Shown piece after piece: positions 50,826 to 58,819 of a stretch of 64,000 nucleotides of DNA. The notes below the pieces were generated by a model that saw nothing but the letters and a program-made list of their open reading frames with translations, had not been told where the DNA came from and ran no database searches. How positions within the stretch are numbered: position 1 is the stretch's first letter; every line of letters starts with the position of its first letter. The DNA is from UBA1366 sp047602575 (GTDB lineage Bacteria; Bacillota; Clostridia; Oscillospirales; Ruminococcaceae), in NCBI GenBank assembly GCA_047602575.1, contig JASGGY010000008.1, positions 1 through 64,000 on the forward strand, read 5' to 3'. The position numbers and the translations under genes were made by a program.

Positions 50826-52485
50826 AACCAACTGCCCATATATAGACGAACACATCGGAATGATCCGCTCCGGCGAAATACAGTCCAGCAAGAAGTTGAA
50901 GCAAGCGGCGGATTATATCGAGCGGAAACTACTTCCGCCAGCCGACGTCATAATTGACACCGAAAAAATTGACAAAGCCATTGAACTGATAGAGCGCTAC
51001 TTCGGGATGATTTTAGTCCCGTGGGAACGTTTTGTTATATCACTGGTGCATTGCTATTACCGCCGAACTGACACCGTCGTATTTGATGAATTTTTTATCA
51101 TGATGGGGCGCGGAAACGGAAAAAACGGGTTTATTTCGGGGCTGGCATGGTATCTGACAACGCCGGCGCACGGGGTGCGGGGGTACAACGTCGATATCAT
51201 TGCAAACAGCGAGGACCAGGCAAAAACATCATTCAACGACGTTTACGAAATGCTGGAGGATACATGGGATAAGTCGCAGCGTTTTTTTTCAAAAACGAAA
51301 GAAGAAATCCGAAACATCCGCACGAAAAGCTACATCCATTATAACACATCGAATGCCCGCACCAAAGACGGAAAGCGTTCGGCGTGTTTGATTTTTGACG
51401 AAGAACACGAGTATGAAAACGCAGCGACAATTGGCGTGTTTCAGTCTGGATTTGGCAAGCGCAAACATAGCCGGATTTTTAAAATCACCACGAATGGATA
51501 TGTCCGTGATGGTGTATTGGATGATGATCTGCGGCTGGCGGACGACGTGTTAAACGGCGTAATCACCAACATCGGACTGTGTCCGTTGATTTATATGATG
51601 GACAGCGAAGAGGAGTGCAACGATCCGACGCTGTGGGAAAAAGCGAATCCGTCGATCAATTATTTTCCGGAGTTGCGGAAGCAAATCGAAAAAGAATTTA
51701 TCGAAAAAGAATACAAAAGTCAAGTCAAGCTGGATTTTTACACAAAGCGCATGAACCGCCCACGCACGAATCTGGCGGTGCAAGTAACGGAATGGGAGAA
51801 CATTGCCGCAACAAATCAACCGATTCCCGATTTGTCCGGACAATCGTGCATTTGCGGAATTGACTATGCGTCGTTTCGGGATTTTGCGTCGGTCAATCTG
51901 CATTTTACGGACGGCGTAAAGAAATATGACATAAATCATAGTTGGCTATGTCTGAAAAGTCCGGAATTAAGCCGAATTCGCGCGCCGTGGCAGCAGTGGG
52001 CTGACGCAGGACACATCACCGCGGTGGACGATGTGCAGATCAGCCCGGAGTTGTTGACGCAATGGATTGAAGAACGGATGCAGAAATACAACATCATCCG
52101 CGTGCAAGTGGATGGGTATCGGTTTGCACTGGTTGCAAAATACCTTGCGGTCATCGGATTTGACACAAAAGAGCGCAAAAACATCAGATTGATCAAAAAT
52201 TCAGACATCGGCAAAATCGTTCCGGTGATTGAAAGCGATTTTTTGAACGGGTGCTATGTTTGGGGTGACAATCCCGTACTACGATGGGCGACAAACAACG
52301 CCTGTGTCGTTTCGCCGGGAAAATCCGACGCAACATCCAGCGGAAACAGATACTACGGAAAAATCGAACCGAAATCACGCAAAACTGATCCGTTTATGGC
52401 GTTTGTTGCGTCCGTGGTCGGTGACGACGATTTAATTGACAGCAGCGAGGTGCTGTCAGACGACATAGACCCTGAAATTTGGTAA
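50803..52485 (+). CDS. terL: Phage terminase large subunit
   Basis: About 560 residues. ATPase domain: Walker A-like MGRGNGKNGFIS (about 98-109), VDIIANSEDQAK, Walker B ACLIFDEEHEYE. Nuclease domain: CGIDYASFRDFA, VDGYRF, and DPFMAFVASVV. It powers DNA packaging and cuts the genome. The start among 50803/50812 is uncertain; 50812 has the better-placed ribosome site. Complete, unlike the foreign fragment at 45667. Confidence 0.92.
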   Translation: MQTMTKCKTNCPYIDEHIGMIRSGEIQSSKKLKQAADYIERKLLPPADVIIDTEKIDKAIELIERYFGMILVPWERFVISLVHCYYRRTDTVVFDEFFIMMGRGNGKNGFISGLAWYLTTPAHGVRGYNVDIIANSEDQAKTSFNDVYEMLEDTWDKSQRFFSKTKEEIRNIRTKSYIHYNTSNARTKDGKRSACLIFDEEHEYENAATIGVFQSGFGKRKHSRIFKITTNGYVRDGVLDDDLRLADDVLNGVITNIGLCPLIYMMDSEEECNDPTLWEKANPSINYFPELRKQIEKEFIEKEYKSQVKLDFYTKRMNRPRTNLAVQVTEWENIAATNQPIPDLSGQSCICGIDYASFRDFASVNLHFTDGVKKYDINHSWLCLKSPELSRIRAPWQQWADAGHITAVDDVQISPELLTQWIEERMQKYNIIRVQVDGYRFALVAKYLAVIGFDTKERKNIRLIKNSDIGKIVPVIESDFLNGCYVWGDNPVLRWATNNACVVSPGKSDATSSGNRYYGKIEPKSRKTDPFMAFVASVVGDDDLIDSSEVLSDDIDPEIW

Positions 52486-52489
52486 GGAT

Positions 52490-53722
52490 GTGAGGAAAAT
52501 AGGACTGTTTGAATGGCTGTCGAAGCGGCTGGGCGGAGAAGTACCAATCAACGCCGCAAGTGCATATGGCGATGAACTGAATCAGTTGTACACAGAAGCA
52601 TGTTATCGTGACATGGCATTGTGGACGGCGATTGACATCATCGCTAAAGCTGTGAGCAAGTGCGAAATTAAAGAATACAGCGCCGGCATAGAGATTCGGG
52701 GTGACAACTGGTATAAGTGGAACGTCGAACCGAACCTAAATGAAAACAGCTCGACGTTTTGGAGAAAAGTCGTCGGCAAAATCCTGACAGAGGGAGAATG
52801 CCTCGTCGTGGAGCAAAGCGGGCAATTGCTGGCGGCTGATAGTTTTCAGCGCACGGAGTACGCGCTGTATGATGATTTGTTTTCCGGCATCACGGTAAAG
52901 GACTTCACGTTTCAAAAAACATTTTCCGGGCGCGATGTGCTGTACTGGAACATCAACTATCTGGGAAATGCGCGCAGCATCAAGAATGTGGTATCGGCGG
53001 TATCAATGGCATACGCAAAAGTACTGGATTTCACAATCAAATCGCATCAGAGTGCGCGCGGTACAAAGGCATTACTCAAATATGATACGATCCCGCCGAA
53101 CCTAAATCAGGAAGAAAAAAACAAATGGCTGCAAGGGCAAGTCAAAAAATATGCAGCATTTATCAATGCGGACAACGCCGTTGCAACGCTCGGAAAGGGG
53201 CTGGAGTTAGACCCGTTTGCCGCGAAAACGACATATAGCAACGAAACCACGCGCGACATCCGCGCGCTGATTGACGACATATCAGACTTCACGGCGAAAT
53301 CGCTGGGAATTCCTCCGGCGCTTCTGCGCGGAGATGTGCAGGGAATTTCGGACGTGACGGATCAGCTGCTAACGTTTTCGGTTGATCCGTTCACGGACCT
53401 TCTGCGAGAGGAAATGCTGCGGAAAATCAAAGGGAAGCCCGCGGTGCTGAAGGGCGACGACATTGTATTTGACACCAGACAGATCAAACACGCGGATATA
53501 ATTGGGGCAGCTACCAACATTGAAAAGCTGATCTCGTCGGCAGCATACAGCGTCAACGAAGTGCGGATGATTCTGGGAGAAAAACCGATTTTAGAGTCAT
53601 GGGCGGATGAACATTTCATGACAAAAAACATTGCCACAATGGATGAAGTGATGAATCCGGTGACAGAATCAGCGAAAAATCAAACACAAATGGGATCACA
53701 GAAAGGGGGTGAGAGTGTATGA
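52490..53722 (+). CDS. Phage portal protein (HK97 type)
   Basis: 410 residues from GTG. CYRDMALWTAIDIIAKAVSK, NSSTFWRKVVGKILTEGECL, LGIPPALLRGDVQG and AAYSVNEVRMILGEKP are portal-typical; the C-terminus is Gln/Lys-rich. Forms the dodecameric DNA gate at the capsid vertex. It starts 4 bp after terL and overlaps the protease start. Confidence 0.9.
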   Translation: MRKIGLFEWLSKRLGGEVPINAASAYGDELNQLYTEACYRDMALWTAIDIIAKAVSKCEIKEYSAGIEIRGDNWYKWNVEPNLNENSSTFWRKVVGKILTEGECLVVEQSGQLLAADSFQRTEYALYDDLFSGITVKDFTFQKTFSGRDVLYWNINYLGNARSIKNVVSAVSMAYAKVLDFTIKSHQSARGTKALLKYDTIPPNLNQEEKNKWLQGQVKKYAAFINADNAVATLGKGLELDPFAAKTTYSNETTRDIRALIDDISDFTAKSLGIPPALLRGDVQGISDVTDQLLTFSVDPFTDLLREEMLRKIKGKPAVLKGDDIVFDTRQIKHADIIGAATNIEKLISSAAYSVNEVRMILGEKPILESWADEHFMTKNIATMDEVMNPVTESAKNQTQMGSQKGGESV

Positions 53723-54447
53723 CAAACAAATATTACGCTATCACCGACGCAACGGCGGAGGGCGAAGCAGACATCTATATTTTCGGTGACATCGTGACGC
53801 CGGATTGGCAGGGGTGTTATGAGATGTGGGGCGATACATCTACAACGTCCGGGCTGTCATTGGTAAATGACATCAGAGGGTTAGGCGTTGGAACAATCAA
53901 CGTCCACATCAACAGCTACGGCGGCGATGTGTCGGAGGGGCTGGCGATTTACAACGCCCTGAAAAACCACGCCGCAAAAATCCGGACGTATTGCGATGGG
54001 TTCGCCTGCTCGTCCGCATCCGTTATATTTATGGCAGGCGATGAGCGCATTATGAATGACGCGTCAATCCTGATGATTCACAATGCGTGGGTTTCCGCGA
54101 CAGGGGATGCAAATCAACTGCGGAAAGAAGCGGAAACGCTGGAGAAGCTGATGACGGCGTTGTGTGCGGCGTATAAAACCGGCGTAACCGTAGACGATGA
54201 GCAGTTAAAGGCAATGCTGGATGCGGAAACGTGGATTTTGCCGGAGGATGCGGTGACGATGGGGTTTGCAACCGCGACGGAAACAAAGCCCGCATCAAGC
54301 AAGGCCGCCGCAGCCGCAAAAAAATCCGTATACGCCCGAATGACATCGAAGGACGGCGTGAGTATCCTGCATGTAGCGCTGCCGGAAGCGAAACAGCCCG
54401 AGCCGAAACCGGAAAACCGGCTTAAAAATTTTATCGAATCGCTGTAA
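53719..54447 (+). CDS. ClpP-type prohead protease
   Basis: 242 residues. S14 serine-protease fold: TINVHINSYGGDVSEGLAIY, nucleophile Ser98 in FACSSASVIFMAG, His121 in LMIHNAWV, and WILPEDAVTMGFAT. It cleaves the capsid precursor during assembly. Located between portal and capsid, as in HK97-like phages. The last 40 residues are a Lys/Pro-rich tail. Confidence 0.92.
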   Translation: MTNKYYAITDATAEGEADIYIFGDIVTPDWQGCYEMWGDTSTTSGLSLVNDIRGLGVGTINVHINSYGGDVSEGLAIYNALKNHAAKIRTYCDGFACSSASVIFMAGDERIMNDASILMIHNAWVSATGDANQLRKEAETLEKLMTALCAAYKTGVTVDDEQLKAMLDAETWILPEDAVTMGFATATETKPASSKAAAAAKKSVYARMTSKDGVSILHVALPEAKQPEPKPENRLKNFIESL

Positions 54448-54470
54448 GCGAAAAGAAAGGAACATGGACA

Positions 54471-55658
54471 ATGACTGATTTTACTGCAAAGGCAAAAAGC
54501 CGCGAGGAGATTCTGGCAAAAATGACCGCGGCGATTAAAACCGATGATGCGGAAGCGTTTACCGCCGCGTTTGACCAGATGGCAAATGAGATTCAGGCAC
54601 AGATTGTCGCTGATGCAAGGGCAGCAGCTGAATCCAATGACGCTGCCGTGCTGGCACAGCGCGGCGTGCGGCAGCTTACGACCGCAGAACGGGACTACTA
54701 CAACAAGGTAATCAATGCAATGCGCACCGCAAAGCCGCAGGCGGGCGTGACGTTGATCGATGAGATTCTGCCCACGACCGTGGTTGACGAGGTGTTTAAG
54801 TACATCCGCGCAGCGCACCCGCTGCTGGACGCACTGAACATCCAGAACACCGGTGCGATCACCAGATTCATCACTGCGACTACTTCGGGCGTGGCAACGT
54901 GGGGCGAGCTGAACGACGCGATCAACTCCGAAATTTCGGGAACGTTTGCCGATCTGGACATGACGTTGAACAAACTGTTTGCGCACATGATTGTGCATAA
55001 CGCAACGCTGGATCTGGGTCCTGTATGGGTTGATCGATTTGTCCGCGAAGCGCTGGGCGAAGCGATCGCCGTGCAGGCGGAAGCTGCGTTTGTAGACGGT
55101 GACGGAAAGAACAAGCCCATCGGCATGAGCCGCGCACTGACCGGAGCGGTCGACGGCGTATATCCGCGCAAGACCGCAACTGCCATCACCAGCATTGACC
55201 CCGTGACCTATGGTAATCTGCTGAATACCCTGACGCAGGCACCCAACGGAAAGCGGCGCGTAGTCAATTCTGTCCTGATGGTGGTTAATCCCACGGATTA
55301 TTTCACCAAGGTTTTTCCCGCGACAACGCCCCGTAACACGTCCGGCGGTTTCACGTTCGACGTATTCCCGTTTCCGACGACGGTTATCCAGTCCGCGGCA
55401 GTGCCGTCCGGCAGAGCGATTGTCGGCGTCGCAACAGAATATCTTGCGGCTGCGGGTGCGGGTACAAACGGCGGCAGGCTGGAATTCGACGACAGCGTGA
55501 AATTTCTGGAGGACTGCCGTGCGTACAGAATCAAAATGTATGCAAACGGTCGCCCCAAGGACGCAAACGCATTCGTGTATCTGGATATTTCCGGACTGAT
55601 TCCGTATATCCAGCAGGTGAATGTTGTGAACGCGGCTGATTTCATCGCGGAGGGTTAA
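54471..55658 (+). CDS. HK97-family major capsid protein
   Basis: 395 residues. A helical delta-domain-like N-terminus (about 1-70) is followed by LPTTVVDEVFKYIRAAHPLL and VHNATLDLGPVWVDRFVREA. EAIAVQAEAAFVDGDGKNKPIG is the P-loop-adjacent helix of HK97-fold capsids. High-quality ribosome site GAAAGGAAC. The most abundant structural protein. Confidence 0.9.
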   Translation: MTDFTAKAKSREEILAKMTAAIKTDDAEAFTAAFDQMANEIQAQIVADARAAAESNDAAVLAQRGVRQLTTAERDYYNKVINAMRTAKPQAGVTLIDEILPTTVVDEVFKYIRAAHPLLDALNIQNTGAITRFITATTSGVATWGELNDAINSEISGTFADLDMTLNKLFAHMIVHNATLDLGPVWVDRFVREALGEAIAVQAEAAFVDGDGKNKPIGMSRALTGAVDGVYPRKTATAITSIDPVTYGNLLNTLTQAPNGKRRVVNSVLMVVNPTDYFTKVFPATTPRNTSGGFTFDVFPFPTTVIQSAAVPSGRAIVGVATEYLAAAGAGTNGGRLEFDDSVKFLEDCRAYRIKMYANGRPKDANAFVYLDISGLIPYIQQVNVVNAADFIAEG

Positions 55659-55661
55659 TCG

Positions 55662-56042
55662 ATGAAATACACAATCGTCAAAAAAATCCGGGATAAGTAC
55701 ACCAAAGCGGTGTACCGCGCCGGTGATGTCGTAGAATTTACGGATGAACGCGCAACGGAACTTAACGCCGTTGCGCATGGACCGTATGCAATCCCGATTG
55801 AGTTTCCGGAGCAGGAATCGGATAAACCGGAGCAGGAATCAACGGATGTGCCCGCGGTTAAAGCGGTGTACCGCGCCGGTGATGTCGTAGAATTTACGGA
55901 TGAACGCGCAACGGAACTTAACGCCGTTGCGCATGGACCGTATGCAATCCCGATTGAGTTTCCGGAGCAGGAATCGGATAAACCGGAGCAGGAATCAACG
56001 GATGTGCCCGCGGTTAAATCTGCGAAAAAGAAAGGGAGTTAA
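55662..56042 (+). CDS. Head-associated protein with internal duplication
   Basis: 126 residues starting MKYTIVKKIRDKYTKAVYRA. A 52-residue unit (KAVYRAGDVVEFTDERATEL ... STDVPAV) is repeated twice without change, followed by KSAKKKGS. A single-unit form (about 74 residues) would be the usual small protein between capsid and connector. The repeat may extend an SH3-like or decoration module. Confidence 0.75.
   Translation: MKYTIVKKIRDKYTKAVYRAGDVVEFTDERATELNAVAHGPYAIPIEFPEQESDKPEQESTDVPAVKAVYRAGDVVEFTDERATELNAVAHGPYAIPIEFPEQESDKPEQESTDVPAVKSAKKKGS
55704..56015 (+). repeat. Perfect 156-bp tandem duplication
   Basis: Copy 1 at 55704-55859 and copy 2 at 55860-56015 look identical; 156 bp is 52 codons, so the frame is kept. 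Identity implies a very recent event or an assembly artefact. Confidence 0.9.
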
Positions 56043-56045
56043 TCT

Positions 56046-56339
56046 ATGGATGAGATGGACGGACTGATTGAGAAAGTGAAAAATTATCTGTCCATCACAT
56101 GGACGGATAGTCAGACGGATGCGAAATTGACCGACAGCATAACGCGTGGCAAGGCGTATTTGAATCGGATTGTGGGAACGCAGTTGGATTATGCCGCAGA
56201 GCAGCCGCGCGAATTGCTGTTTGCCTATGTGCTGTATGACAGTAGCTATGCGCTGGATGATTTTGCGACAAATTATCAGCACGAGCTATTGTCGTTACAG
56301 ATGTACACGGTCGTGCCGGACGAAACGGAGGATGAATGA
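56046..56339 (+). CDS. Head-tail connector (gp6-like)
   Basis: 97 residues. GLIEKVKNYLSITWTDSQTD, TRGKAYLNRIVGTQ and RELLFAYVLYDSSYALDDFA match the gp6/YqbG-like adaptor that docks beneath the portal. Position fits. Confidence 0.82.
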   Translation: MDEMDGLIEKVKNYLSITWTDSQTDAKLTDSITRGKAYLNRIVGTQLDYAAEQPRELLFAYVLYDSSYALDDFATNYQHELLSLQMYTVVPDETEDE

Positions 56340-56698
56340 TGCTGAAAAAAAACAGGCTGGACGTGCAGATGTTTAATAACGGCGTTGTTGAAATCTATGG
56401 CGTGAGCAATTCTGCGGCGGATGGTAATATGCCGGTCAGCGTCAGGACAATCAAAATGCGTTTGTGTTTTTCGCGACGAACGGTTGGTGTCAACCGGTAC
56501 AATCTGGGGATGCAAAATAATGTGCAAATTGATGAGTTGATCCGCTGTCAGTTACGGGAAAACGTGTCCACGCAGGACATTGCGGTCATAGGTGACAAAC
56601 AGTATACGATCAAACAGATCCAGTATCCGGACGGCGTAACGCCGCCCTGTATGGATTTGTCGCTGTCGCGACTGGAGGCGGATTATGACAATACGTGA
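56336..56698 (+). CDS. Head closure protein
   Basis: 120 residues. RLDVQMFNNGVVEIYGVSN and a beta-rich core (TIKMRLCFSRRTVGVNRYNL) fit a gp16/SPP1-type stopper at this gene position. ATGA overlap with the connector gene. Assignment mostly by order. Confidence 0.65.
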   Translation: MMLKKNRLDVQMFNNGVVEIYGVSNSAADGNMPVSVRTIKMRLCFSRRTVGVNRYNLGMQNNVQIDELIRCQLRENVSTQDIAVIGDKQYTIKQIQYPDGVTPPCMDLSLSRLEADYDNT

Positions 56699-57020
56699 TC
56701 TCGGGGCGGCGTTGGCGGCAACAGGCATCAAAACGCACCATTACAGCGGGTATAAATCCGCGTTTCCGTACATCGTCTGGGCGGAGGACGGAGAAAACAG
56801 CAGCTATGCGGACGGGAAACGTTCCACCAAAATCATAACGGGTACGACTGATTATTTCACCGAAACGGAATATGACGACAATGCCGCAGCGATTGAAAAC
56901 GCAATGGCAGGAATCGGGCTGGCGTTTCGGTTAAACACGGTACTGGTTGAAAACAAACCGTCAGGCGGAATATACTGCATCCACTATGAATGGGCGTGGG
57001 AGGCGGTTGCTGATGGCTAA
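56685..57020 (+). CDS. Tail completion protein
   Basis: 111 residues. RDLGAALAATGIKTHHYSGY, PYIVWAEDGE and IYCIHYEWAWEAVADG are typical of the minor capsid/tail completion group preceding the tail tube. Overlaps both neighbours. Confidence 0.65.
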   Translation: MTIRDLGAALAATGIKTHHYSGYKSAFPYIVWAEDGENSSYADGKRSTKIITGTTDYFTETEYDDNAAAIENAMAGIGLAFRLNTVLVENKPSGGIYCIHYEWAWEAVADG

Positions 57021-57510
57021 AATGACAATCCGAGCTGAAAAGGATTTTGAAATTGCGCTGTCAAGGCTTGAAGCAAAATCCGAAGTCATCGGCAGGAAAG
57101 CAATTTATGCGGCGGCGAATATTGTGACTGATGAAATCCGCAGGAATATTGATGCGTTGCCGGAAGAACCGTTTAAAAAGCTGAACACTGATATGGGCGA
57201 GGAATTCCAAAGTGTACCAAAGAATCAAAAAAAGGATTTGCAGGACAGTTTGGGAATCAGCGGGATTGCAGTTGACCGCGACGGAAATTTGAACACAAAA
57301 GTGGGTTTTGACGATTATGGGTATTACACAACAAAAAAATACCCGCAGGGCGTACCTAATGCGTTGACGGCAAGATCAATTGAATCGGGTTCTTCTGTCC
57401 GCCAGAAAACGCCGTTTGTTCGCCCGGCAGTCAACAAAACCAAAAATGCAGTGAAAGCCGCAATGAGCAAAGTCATCGAGGAAGAAACCAAAAAAATTAT
57501 GAAGGGATGA
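57013..57510 (+). CDS. HK97 gp10-type tail component
   Basis: 165 residues from MAKMTIRAEKDFEIALSRLE. AAANIVTDEIRRNIDALP and TKVGFDDYGYY...PFVRPAVNKTKNAVKAAM are the gp10/HK97 pattern (often pfam04883-like). Starts inside the previous stop. Confidence 0.82.
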   Translation: MAKMTIRAEKDFEIALSRLEAKSEVIGRKAIYAAANIVTDEIRRNIDALPEEPFKKLNTDMGEEFQSVPKNQKKDLQDSLGISGIAVDRDGNLNTKVGFDDYGYYTTKKYPQGVPNALTARSIESGSSVRQKTPFVRPAVNKTKNAVKAAMSKVIEEETKKIMKG

Positions 57511-57519
57511 TGATACGGC

Positions 57520-58134
57520 ATGGGAAATGTCAGAGAGTTTGTAAACGTGCGCAATATCCACATCGCGAAAGTGACCAAAGACACGGAAGCGGAATACACG
57601 GCAGCAACGCCGAGGTACTTAGCGCCTGCGGCGTCGGTTTCGCAGGAGGTAAGCGTCAATTCCAGCCCGCAGTATTACGACGGGGTTGCGAAGTGGACCT
57701 ACGATTCGGAGGGTGTCACGACACTGACTATTGCGATTTCCGGACTTGGGGCGGAGGATGAGGCAGAGTTGCTGGGCAAGCCGTTTGACACCGAAAGCGG
57801 GCGGGTGTTTGACACCGGAGAATGCAACCCGCCCAAGTACGCCGTGAGTTTTGAGTTTGAAAAGGGTGCGGGCGGTAGTCGATTCTATCAATACCTGTCC
57901 GGCACGTTTTCCAAAACGAAGGATGAGGCGGAAACAAGAACCGACAGCGTCACGCCCAAAACCGCAGAGTTGGCGTATGCCGCGACGCCGACAATTCACA
58001 AATTCCAGATCGGTGCAGAACAGAAGGGCTGCAAGCGCATTTATGGTGACACTGACACGGAGCATTTTTCCGCAACGGGCTGGTTTACAGAGGTGCAGAC
58101 CCCGCCGGATGTTGTTGAAACGCCGGAAGGCTAA
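57520..58134 (+). CDS. Major tail tube protein
   Basis: 204 residues. Tail-tube signature: PRYLAPAASVSQEVSVNSSP, YDSEGVTTLTIAISGLGAED, PPKYAVSFEFEKGAGGSRFY and a beta-rich C-terminus ending VVETPEG. Forms the tube of a siphovirus tail. Confidence 0.85.
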   Translation: MGNVREFVNVRNIHIAKVTKDTEAEYTAATPRYLAPAASVSQEVSVNSSPQYYDGVAKWTYDSEGVTTLTIAISGLGAEDEAELLGKPFDTESGRVFDTGECNPPKYAVSFEFEKGAGGSRFYQYLSGTFSKTKDEAETRTDSVTPKTAELAYAATPTIHKFQIGAEQKGCKRIYGDTDTEHFSATGWFTEVQTPPDVVETPEG

Positions 58135-58144
58135 CCGCCTAAAT

Positions 58145-58190
58145 ACGCCCTATAAACGGGCGTTATGCTACAAACCGGCGCATGAGCCGG
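58145..58190 (+). other. Two hairpins between tail tube and chaperone genes
   Basis: CGCCC-TATAAA-GGGCG region (58145-58163) and CCGGC-GCATGA-GCCGG (58174-58190). No T-run follows at once; they may reduce read-through after the abundant tube message or stabilise it. Confidence 0.5.
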
Positions 58191-58227
58191 CGCGAAGCAC
58201 CAATCTGAATTTTTTGGAGGAATACAC

Positions 58228-58584
58228 ATGAATGTGATTAATATCACCGTTGGAGAAAAAACATACACCGCGACGCGGATTACCGCACGGCAGACCCGCG
58301 AAAGTTTTGCCATCAATACAGCGATTATTAAGAACGCGCAGATCGGAGAAAATCTGAAAGCGCAGAGAGAAAATGAAGCGACTGAAAATCCGAATAGCAC
58401 GGCGTACATGGAACTGCTGGAGGAACTGAACGAGATTAACAGCCGCAAAGCGGCACTGATCTGCGACGTGTTCGGCGGGAGGTTTTCTGTGGATGAGTTG
58501 GAGGGATCGTTGACACTGGCAGAAATCGACGGGGTTGTCAGAAACATTACACGGGGCATCAGCGGCGCAATAACAAAAAACTAA
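58228..58584 (+). CDS. Tail assembly chaperone G
   Basis: 118 residues starting MNVINITVGEKTYTATRITA, with GGAGG upstream. ARQTRESFAINTAI and helices through EEINSRKAALICDVFGG fit the phage G-type chaperone. Ends ...GAITKN just after the slippery AAAAAAC at 58575-58581. Confidence 0.82.
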   Translation: MNVINITVGEKTYTATRITARQTRESFAINTAIIKNAQIGENLKAQRENEATENPNSTAYMELLEELNEINSRKAALICDVFGGRFSVDELEGSLTLAEIDGVVRNITRGISGAITKN

Positions 58585-58802
58585 AATCGGGCGCATCCGC
58601 TGCGCCCGATGACAGAGAGTCGGATGAAATCCTGCTGGGATTCTATAAAATTTTTGTGGAGCGGCTGGGGTGGACGTTGTCGGATATTGAAAACACCGAC
58701 ATTGAAACGTTGTTTGATTATCTGACGTACATTGACCCCGACACAAAAATAATTAACGGAAAAACATACAAGCGGGCGGTTGAGCCGCCGTCATGGCTAT
58801 AA
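58228..58802 (+). CDS. Tail assembly chaperone GT by -1 frameshift
   Basis: At ACA-AAA-AAC the heptamer A AAA AAC (58575-58581) has the X XXY YYZ form. Slipping back one base continues KKLKSGASAAPDDRESDEIL ... AVEPPSWL to the TAA at 58800-58802. Both reading frames are coding-like, and the site lies immediately before the G stop, as in lambda-like phages. Confidence 0.85.
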
Positions 58803-58819
58803 AAAAATGAGGTGAAACT

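Noticed and set aside
54114..55778. A 554-codon open frame on the minus strand opposite protease and capsid
   Set aside because: Shadow of the low-stop capsid region; Arg/Cys/His-rich translation with no domain, while the plus strand encodes well-known capsid genes.
55704..56015. Possible CRISPR-like repeat
   Set aside because: Two contiguous identical units of 156 bp in a coding frame with no spacers; a gene duplication.
58584..58802. A separate small gene after the tail chaperone
   Set aside because: No start codon or ribosome site; it is the T extension reached by the -1 slip at AAAAAAC.
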